Both the position numbers and the translations under genes were made by a program. A DNA stretch of 64,000 bases from Reticulitermes lucifugus (taxonomy: Eukaryota > Arthropoda > Insecta > Blattodea > Rhinotermitidae). Below, piece after piece: positions 55,705 through 64,000 of this stretch; within the stretch, counting starts at the first letter, position 1, and the number at the start of each line of letters is the position of its first letter. The notes beneath the pieces were generated by a model. That model worked only from the letters and a program-made list of their open reading frames with translations. It was not told the origin of the DNA and made no database searches. The DNA lies in assembly GCA_026260175.1 (NCBI GenBank), contig JAKCWW010000894.1, positions 23,929 to 87,928 on the forward strand, written 5' to 3'.

Positions 55705-55985
55705 GACAGCGTAGTCAGTGTAATGACCAGGGTATAGGCTGGACGACCAGGGTTACATTCCTGGCACTGGCAAGAGATTTTTCGCTTCTCCAAAAACGTT
55801 CAAATACCCAATCCTATGCAGTGGTAACAGGGGTTCTTTCCCAGAGATAATGTGAACAGGCCGTGAAGCTGACCACTTACCACCATCTACTGCTGAGGTT
55901 AAGAAAGAGTGGAGCTATACTTCTACTCCCCCTATATACCTTCATTGTGTGCACAGGGATAGCTTTGCCTGTACTTGCTACCCCC
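55705..55985 (+). mobile_element. SINE-A copy, near full length
   Basis: ACAGCGTAGTCAGTGTAATG (A-box), GACCAGGGTTACATTCCTGG (B-box), CAAGAGATTTTTCGCTTC, CAGTGGTAACAGGGGTTC, AACAGGCCGTGAAGCTGACC, CCACCATCTACTGCTGAGG, TTAAGAAAGAGTGGAGC, TTCTACTCCCCCTATATACC, GTGTGCACAGGGATAGC, TTTGCCTGTAC tail. Confidence 0.85.
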
Positions 55986-58900
55986 ATCTTCTACCTTGAA
56001 TACGGATGAAGCAGGTTCCTCCGATATGTCGACACCTATCTGTCACTATACACCACATCTCAGGCTGTAATGTTAAGTCACCATCATGAGAATCAGAAAT
56101 CTCATAAAGAAGGGTTTAACTGTTTGATAACAAAGTACTCAATCAATGCTATGAGACAAGTAAGACAGTAGGTCAGAAAATAAGTTTAAAATACATATTT
56201 CAGGTTCTTAATAAGACCATTTCAGATAGAACTGCACTGCTAACCCACTACTTTTCCACATTGTCTCCACTACAACTGCGGCATTAATTTATCATGGGAC
56301 AAGTGTCTCTATTCCCTGTTGATCGAAGCCCATGCCCTGTGTCATCAGCAATTGTGATATTAACAGTTCCCACCTCATAATCACCTTTAATTTGTGGTTG
56401 TCAAGACCTTCTCTCAGACCTGAAAACTTGGTAATGAATTTCCGATACAATTATAATCAGTGCAGATTCTTCAGTTATGAAATTACATGCAACACAGACT
56501 TATTTTCTGACCAGAACTCCTACACAATATATAAAAATTAAATTTGTGGTTTATAAAGTTATGTAACATTGTTATGGTAGTTCAGCTGAAGAGATTACAA
56601 TGGCTTTCATGTGTATTTAAGACAAAAAACAAAAAACTGATACCAGCACAGTGCACTAACACTGGATCCTCATATACCAAAAGAGGACTTCATACTTCTG
56701 TACATAATAACTAAGCAGGACCTACCCAGCTTTTGGAAGTGATTTTGTGTTTATTATCAGTGACTGGCTAATACAGTCATTATCTTATGTGACAAACTTA
56801 CAAAATGCATACAAATGTATAAAACATTAATGACTTACAAAGTGAAATATTTCGATTGCAATTGAATTCTGGTAAACACACAATTACGTGTGAAGAATTT
56901 CTACTGTAATAAATAATTATTTGTGTCAAATAATTCTATCAACTATTAAATAAAAACATAAAATTTCTGACAATGTGATTACTGACTGATTAATACGTGT
57001 ATCACCCGATTTACACAATGGTGTTGTCAAAAATGGCAGTCACATAATTTCAAATTTCATATTTTCTTCAATTGTCATTGAAAAATACGCAGTTCAGTTG
57101 ACTTCAGTACTAATCATTTTAGCAGTTTATGAATTCTAATTCTTTTGTTCCAATCAACTGATGTTAATGCTTTTACACAACACAAAAAATATAAATTAAA
57201 GAAAAATCATACAAAACTCTGTTAATGTCAAATTTCCATTACATCAAAATCATGTAAGTTGGTGAATACATGTACAATTATGTACAGTCATAAGTCTACA
57301 ATGTACAGTCTACAACAGATTCAAGCAGCAGAATATTACACTCACCCACACAATACTCATGCTCATAAGAGTTCACACACCTTCTGCATGTACTATTTAA
57401 TAACATGCTTGAATATGATGTGTAAACACTAAACACATCCTGTAAGATACTGTCAAATTGGGACAATCAGTAGATATATTTGCAGATAAATGTAAGATGC
57501 TCACCCGGTTACTAAAGATTCATGTTCATGCAAATCACATTTCATGCCAACTAATCACAGCATTCCTGTTTGGTAAGAATCAAATAAATTGCAACACAGA
57601 ATGAACTCACTTGCTTGTAATATATTCATAGAATGTAAATTAGCATGCAAATTATGTGACCTTCTTTTATGAAAGCAAGTAAAAAAAAAAAGTAAAGTAT
57701 CTTTGCCCTCTTTGGCAGTTTATGTAGAGACTGCTAGTCATTACATTGCTGTTGCTAGATTTAACCCCCCTCATATTGTCCTGTTAATTTTTTAGCCAGA
57801 ATTTCCAAATATTGTTCTACTTTTCTAATCACTCTACTATAGCTACAGAGTCATTCCTGCATTCTAGTATCATTCACAGGATCTAAAATATATGCTACAT
57901 AGACTAATGGCAGATTGGAGAATACACCAAACATGATACAGAAGGGTCAACTGTCACGGTGTATCTGCCACTAAAAGTAGACTATGTTGTCTTGCAGGTT
58001 GTTACACTACCTGCACAAAGTCAAATTATCTGTTTCTGTTTTCTCAAACTGGGCTGCAACATATCATGCCATGTCAACTGGTAAAGAGGGATCACAGTGC
58101 CTTCATCTGAAGGTCAAGCAGTCCAAGAACAGTGCACTGCTCGACTATGAAATGCAGGCACATGATCCCGCCTTACCAGTTGATATTTTGTACATCCCAG
58201 AATATTTCAACCTTCATCAAAGCCCTGTTTGCTAAATTTTACAGGTATCCCCATTGTTGCTCAGCTTTCTTCCTGTGATCAAACCACTAGAAAATTAGTG
58301 TTGCTGTGCCATCACTGTAAAGTGAAATGTGTTAATACAGAGTGACTAATGCTGCTTTTATAAAGTACACAGTGGGTAAGTTCGTAGATTGATTCTGCTG
58401 CTACAGACTGCAATACTGTTACCTACCAAGCAACCGTCATTCTTAACATAGGGCAGACCACAGCAAAAGAAAAAAAAAATTATCATTAGAGCCACAAAAA
58501 AAAAGGCTCTTCTTATGTTTGTCAACTGACTTCTTAATATAAATGATACCCTAAACATTAAAAAATTCTTACTTTTGTGTCATTCATAATGCAGCCATCC
58601 ATGACTAAATTAAACAGTCTTCACAATTAATAACAAAAAATAATAAAAGTATAAGAACACAATGTAAAAACACAAAACTCACAATTACAATCAACTAACT
58701 GAAAGAAGTCCAACATGATGTTTCAACTGACAAATCATTCACTCCTGATACCACTGCAGAACAATACTGCCATCTCACTATCAGTATCTAACTGCCTACA
58801 CAGGTAAGGCTCTTACAGACACAGCAAGACATATAGGTTCAGTCCCCCAGTGTTTCTCACTCACTACAAAACACAGATTTGATAATATTCCATCTCATCA

Positions 58901-60750
58901 GTGCAATTCGCGTGCAATGGCTAGAAAATGCACCTTCCCATCTTGTTAAATTCATATAAACTCTTCTTTTAAATAAAAAGCTTCATTAAAAAATTATTAT
59001 ATCTGCTTGCAGCATATTGTGTTGTTACTTGCTGACATTACCCAGGAAATAATCAGGTTCGAGTACACATGTTGAACAAAGGTACAGTTACATCTGAACA
59101 CTATATTACAAATGGAACCTGAACTTACAAATAACTTCCTGCATTAATGCACCTGCCAACACAAACTGTGTAGTGGTTCCCATGCTTCTGAAAGCTTCTT
59201 GTATCTTTTTCAGACAGTTTTTGTTTACCTTTTCTAAGTTCTATGTGTATGTCATAAGAAGCTGCACACAGAGAACATGAACCATGAAGATCGGCATCAA
59301 ATTCTTCAAATACGTATATCAAGGATCTGCCCACCATAAACAATTCCGAGAAATACGGCATGCCCCGACATTATGAACAACAATGTTTATGAAAATGTGT
59401 ATGTATTGTACCTGAACCCTATTTTTCCATTGACTCAACATGTTTTGTAGGTGGAGATGCATACAGACAAAAATTTGTTGGTCCACAGCCACAGTGAGAA
59501 TACACTCTTTTGGCCATCAGAAATAATTGTTGCTGAGCCCAAATAAAATTTATACTCTCATACCTTTAAAAGTGTAAACTTTACTCATCTGAATGGTGTG
59601 TAAGCTGGTGGTGATTAAATGGTTACATCAAGTGTGCAGAAGCCTCATGGTCAGTACCAGTGTATGCCTCAACCTGTAAATCAGCATCTTCTTCTTCTTC
59701 CCAAATTTCTGTTAGTGTGAATTTATAGTCCACATCATGAACTTTACATACAGCCATGTTTTATAACCTATATAAGGGTTGAATTTTGTAACCCAAATGT
59801 CTATAATGCAAGCATGCATTTTAATACTTAATTTCATAAAGGAAAACAATATCCAAATATTTAGTCTTTACTTATTTACACCAATGCCACATAAAAAAGC
59901 CTTTTAATTGACACGCACATCTTTATGAACACGTTTATCATGTACGTTTGCAAATAAACTTCATTAATATTTTTTGACTACTCTGTAATGATGAAGATCA
60001 GCAAGTGAGTCACAAGTAACACATATCACAAACATGAGCAACCTTTAAAACATTTTAAAGGCTTTTGAAATGTCAATCATACTGTTCAAGGTAAAAATAA
60101 GCATCATAAATATAAGAAATCAAATAATGATTTATTTCCATTTAACATGAACAATACTGGCCGACATAAAATACATCACAGATATTAGCTTGTCTTTTTA
60201 CCTGTGGCATTACTGTCAATAATGGCATGTATGTTAGCCTGCTTTATGTTACAAAAGATGAAATAAAGTAACAAAATAAATTAATCACTTTGGTCACACG
60301 TATTATACTCTATTAAAACCATCACAGTCTACCGGTCACATGTATTATACTGCATTAAAACCATCACAGTCAATTGCTATTCACCTTTCCACCTACAGGT
60401 GAAACCTCGTAATCCCAAATTTTGCTATTGTTCACATAATTGCACAATACAACATTTATTATATTATCCCCATTTGACAGTAAGACTTCATTTTGCAAAT
60501 ACAGTTCTCCCTGCAACTGTTATTATTTAGTAGTTGATATGTCAACATTTTTTTACCTCTGTAAAATGAAATTTAATTTATAAGATTTTAATTAATGATC
60601 AACAATGTCATACTTCCATGGCCATCAATACAGCTCTCAAATGTTTTATATATCACTTGACATAACAGACAAGTAGCAAATAAAGAGCAAAATATAATTT
60701 GGTGTAATGGTGAATCACTGATGTCACATGAGCTCTCCAAAAAGTATAAT
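55986..60750. other. No recognised gene; weak ORFs and an inverted repeat
   Basis: Holds an inverted repeat at 58076-58187 (CAACTGGTAAAGAGGGATCA versus the reverse complement of TGATCCCGCCTTACCAGTTG). A minus-strand ORF at 59125-59361 ends next to a GTAAGT donor-like site, and a short minus-strand ORF lies at 59623-59757. Neither ORF resembles a known family. The remainder is bland, CpG-poor, AT-rich DNA. Confidence 0.4.
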
Positions 60751-60751
60751 T

Positions 60752-61450
60752 TAAAGGTAAAAAAGGTAATGTTGTCCCCAGGGTCAGATTTAATCGTGTT
60801 GTGGCCCCTAAGCTGTAACATTTAAGAGGCCCCTACCCCCCTACTAATTTTTATATTTAATCAATTTTAAATAATCCATAACAGTGCATTGAACAGTTAG
60901 ATATGGTAAATGAAACCAACAAATGCACACAAGTTTTTGAAAATATATTATAAACGTAGTAATACAGTTATAATATATTTTATATATTACTTTTAACAGT
61001 TTCATGCTCATGGAAGGGTACATATAAAATGCTACATTACATACAGTTTTATTAATTATTGTTAAAACAACAACACAAAAGAAGTAACAGTGACAGGCTC
61101 ACTGAATCCCCCTGTAATGTGAGGCCCTAAACTCCAGCTTGTCTAGCTCATATGTAAATCAAACCCTGGTTGTCCCCATACACATCACGAAGCTCCAAGG
61201 GGGAGTACAGGAATGCCTCCACTCATTCTTAACTTTGGCAGTAGATGGAGATGGTCAGTTTCCTGGCCTGGCCACTTTTCCCAGGGAAAACTGACCCTGA
61301 TACCCATTGAATAGGAGGTTGGGTGGGCCCCAGAGCCAGTCTAGACATTTGAGAAGATAAAAACTTCTTAGCCCTGCCAGGAATCGAACCAAGATTTCTG
61401 AGTTGTCCAGCCCATAGCTTGGTCACAATACTGACTGAGCTATCCCAGCG
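60752..61450 (-). mobile_element. SINE-A copy split by a hAT-type MITE
   Basis: The head-to-body part at 61169-61450 reads on the minus strand GCTGGGATAGCTCAGTCAG (A-box), TTGGTTCGATTCCTGGC (B-box), CCCAACCTCCTATTCAATGG, CAAAGTTAAGAATGAGTGG. The tail continues left of the insertion (60752-60778: TTAAAGGTAAAAAAGGTAAT). Removing 60779-61176 restores the order seen in the copy at 36.85 kb. Confidence 0.8.
60779..61168. mobile_element. hAT-type MITE with perfect 8-bp target duplication
   Basis: Ends CAGGGTCAGATTTA (left) and, reversed, CAGGGTTTGATTTA (right) match in 12 of 14 positions. The 8-bp duplication GTTGTCCC sits at 60771-60778 and 61169-61176. Length 390 bp, no ORF. CAGGG ends with 8-bp duplications are hallmarks of the hAT superfamily. 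The interior includes a ~97-bp segment (60871-60967) shared with the foldback at 24.3 kb. Confidence 0.85.
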
Positions 61451-62689
61451 AAGAGTGTAACTTACTATTTAACAAAATATCCCACACAATGAGATCTCAG
61501 ATTTGATCTTTATGGGCTGTGGAAGTTACATTACAACCCTTTCACTGCAAGATCTGAGGTTGTCACACCAGTGTTGATGAAAAGTCATGTCTTCTATGAT
61601 GTTATGCTGTGCTGACTGGTAAATGGTTATGGACGTTTCAGAAGAGCATAGTGCCTTCATTTAGTCGGGGACTGTATGGCCCTAAAGACGGAGGCATTAT
61701 ACTCATTCAAAACATAACTAATGACCAGCCAAAGTAGCCCCCACCTACTAAATGGACTACACACCCTAGCACAGATGTGCAAAGAGGAAAATGGTGAAAC
61801 AGACCACACTGGAAGCACTATAAACCAGTCACCTACAATAGTTACTTTGCAAAACTCCATGTGTATGATGCAAAAAAAAAATTCTTAAAACTCCCCATTT
61901 TTACATACATACAGTTTTTTAAAGTGATAATGAGCAGGACAAGGAACCACAGAATGGGCAGTCACCAGACACTATGCAGCAATGATGTTGTCCCCTACAA
62001 AACAAGCGGCCCCAAGATTAAAATACGCCTTGTGTAACACAGATTGTTGATGTACAACTCTATGAGTGGGTTTGTAGATTGTATTAACTTGGTCCGCTTT
62101 AAGCTGGACACTCTGTACAACTTCTCTAAACAATAAATAATTGCAGTAACACTGTACATCTGAAAAAACAGCTACTTTTGTCACCAGAGCATGCTTTCAT
62201 GCATGGCAGAACTCTTCCATTCATAACACTAATATAATTAAGATTGGAACTTAGAAAAAGCACTAAAGCATACAGTTTCAGTAGCCTTCATTGGAAATAT
62301 AAAATAGTAACAAGTGTAAGTGGCATGTCTTTTTTATTTGTTATGGCCTTACAGGATTGCAGAATACCTGCAAGTGGGTCAACCAAAGAACCAACACTCC
62401 CCAACCTGTATGCCTAACACCACCTCTCCTTAGTGTGCCTACCCAATCCTGGCAGGTGCTGCAGTCTACCACGGAGCTCTCCCTCCCCTCACTTCAGAAC
62501 AGCATAGGCAGGACAGGGGAGTAGGTGGCAGACTACAACTCCCGCTATCCACACTTATTCCGTAGTTCCCTCAGCTGTAGTTATACTAGCTAGAAGATTT
62601 TTTAATAAAGGCAACTTATCTCACCCCTTTCCAATCCTTTCTTCATAATCCACATATGTAGTCACTATATCCACTTAACACTGGACCTC
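61451..62689. other. No recognisable gene; one repeat arm
   Basis: 61585-61665 is a solo arm of the CTTCTGGGAT family (ATGTCTTCTATGATGTTATG, CTGACTGGTAAATGG, GGACGTTTCAGAAG). Otherwise nothing recognised. Confidence 0.45.
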
Positions 62690-62935
62690 CAAGCAAGTTT
62701 GTTCACGTAGGAATGCTATTACCTGTATTTGGGATATGCACGTTCAAATCTCAGCCAACTACCCAACTGAGGCTTTTCATGGTTTTCCACAGTCCCTCCA
62801 GGCAAATTCCAGGTTAGTACCCTAAATTAGGCCATGACCACTTCCATCCACATCCTTTCCATTTAATTATTCACTATTATTCAATCACTTCACACTACAC
62901 AGACTGACATGCTGCCAGGTGATTAAATAAATAAC
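62690..62935 (+). mobile_element. SINE-B copy
   Basis: GTTCACGTAGGAATGCTATT (head), ATGCACGTTCAAATCTCAGCC (B-box), GAGGCTTTTCATGGTTTTCC, ACAGTCCCTCCAGGCAAATTC, AGGTTAGTACCCTAAATTAG, GGCCATGACCACTTCCATCC. The fullest SINE-B in the window. Confidence 0.75.
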
Positions 62936-63935
62936 TAAATAACACCTGACCACAGTACGTTAAATATACTGATTACTTTATCACCACACCTGGCTCCAAA
63001 ATTACTGCACGTGATGAAATGAAACGAGATAAAGGCCACTTTGAAAGAAATACACACTGTGCACGTTTAAAATTTCTAATCTCTTGCTGAACTTCAGCAA
63101 TAGTTTCTGCTTGCCAGTTTGCTAAAATGGTGTTTAATTGCTTTTGACACACAAACAGCAAATGACTATGCCAGAGATGTATGACATTATTGTAAGACCT
63201 GTGCATCTAACAAAATATGTATACGCATAACAAAGTTGCTTCAACAAAGAGCGGATAATACGACATTGTAAGAGTAAGATCCAAAATGTAATTTCATTTG
63301 TAAATGCAGATGTGACATGCACAGAAAATACATCTTTAATGCTTAATGACATATGTAACATAAATATTCTTGTTAATATACAAAGACAGAAATGTTGAAG
63401 AATAACCTTCACTGTACTGTGACATGAGTAAAAAAATTTTAACAAGTATGTGATAATGGTAGTAACATACAACAGTCCCAAATTGGTTGGTGGGAAGGTG
63501 ACAATTTTATTCCTGTCACAAAAGTGGCTTCACTTCAAGCAAGTAGGTTTGGTATAAATGTGTTCAAACAAAATACTGAGATAAAAACAGACCGACTCTG
63601 GGTATTGGTGTACTGAGTTCGTCTATACTGAAATAACCGATATTGGTACATGGTCAAGCATGCAACCCTTTAAGATGGTAATGAGAATTAATAAAGTTGT
63701 AATGTAATTAATTTCACATTACAAGTCCAATGGAAAGAAGATTACCTGAAATGACAGGCAAAGATACAGCAAAAAGCCATGAGGGAATAATATTGCAAAA
63801 ATACTGAACACTTAAAATACAGTTCATTCTGTTAACTTGCTAAAATTGGTACTTGTCCGTCTATGTATATAAAAAACAGTTGTGCTTTGCTGCTAAGTCC
63901 TGCTCAACACCAATATTAAATGGCAGGTGGCCTAT
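62936..63935. other. No recognisable gene
   Basis: A 115-codon minus ORF (63134-63481) is hydrophobic and unrecognised. AT-rich. Confidence 0.45.
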
Positions 63936-63937
63936 GA

Positions 63938-64000
63938 TGATGATTATGATGATGATGATGGTGGTGGTGGCAGTGGCAGTGGTGGTGGTGGTGGTGGTGG
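63938..64000. repeat. (ATG)n / (GGT)n compound microsatellite at the window end
   Basis: ATGATGATGATTATG runs change into GTGGTGGTGGCAGTGG and GGT repeats to the last base. It continues beyond the window. Confidence 0.95.

Overview
This is eukaryotic, repeat-dominated DNA. No bacterial-style operons, no convincing intact host gene and no real RNA gene can be recognised. Everything I can name is mobile-element debris: tRNA-derived SINEs, 3' ends of LINEs, decayed DDE transposases, short non-autonomous DNA elements, foldback elements with hammerhead-ribozyme-like cores, microsatellites and assembly gaps (123 N at 14002-14124, two N at 39287-39288, one N at 29682). The repeat content (SINEs with a TTTACC-type tail, transposases with an insect-type N-terminal domain, Jerky/Tigger relatives) best fits a large insect genome. 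I lean to a cockroach or termite, but this is inference from remembered repeat style, not proof.

Layout. 1-0.24 kb is a LINE reverse-transcriptase tail. 1.3-6 kb has SINE pieces, two foldbacks (2.2-2.7 kb) and a double-bodied SINE (4.59-5.04 kb). 6-8 kb holds an AT microsatellite, an exact four-unit 43-bp tandem array and copies of a dispersed repeat with a CGCAAAATATTTGCG-like palindrome. 8.6-9.7 kb is a dead mariner-related transposase on the minus strand. 10-17 kb has purine tracts, a foldback, SINEs and the gap. 18-28 kb has LINE tails at 18.05 and 26.6-27.2 kb, foldbacks at 24.3 and 26.3 kb and SINEs. 32-38 kb has SINEs, the palindrome repeat again and a foldback at 34.7 kb. 38.8-39.2 kb is a second mariner-type transposase on the plus strand. 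40.3 kb holds the best hammerhead-like motif. 42.3-42.8 kb has a diverged modular repeat, and 44.2-44.8 kb a LINE tail. 48.885-50.498 kb is a whole pogo/Jerky-type element with terminal inverted repeats and TA flanks but a gutted transposase. 54.5 kb is another foldback. 60.78-61.17 kb is a hAT-type MITE with a perfect 8-bp duplication, sitting inside a SINE.

Two large-scale signals stand out. First, CpG is common up to about 45 kb and strongly depleted from about 47 kb to the end. In insects this usually marks germline-methylated gene bodies, so the right third may be intron or UTR of a broadly expressed gene whose exons lie outside, or are too short for me to see. Second, several foldbacks and solo arms share a CTGANGA - helix - GAAA core that can be folded as a minimal type-I hammerhead ribozyme. 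This is the arrangement known from Penelope-like retroelements, and the 40.33-40.38 kb copy has a complete core plus one extra U.

The labels SINE-A to SINE-E are mine for this answer only. SINE, foldback and repeat borders are by-eye estimates unless target-site duplications are stated.
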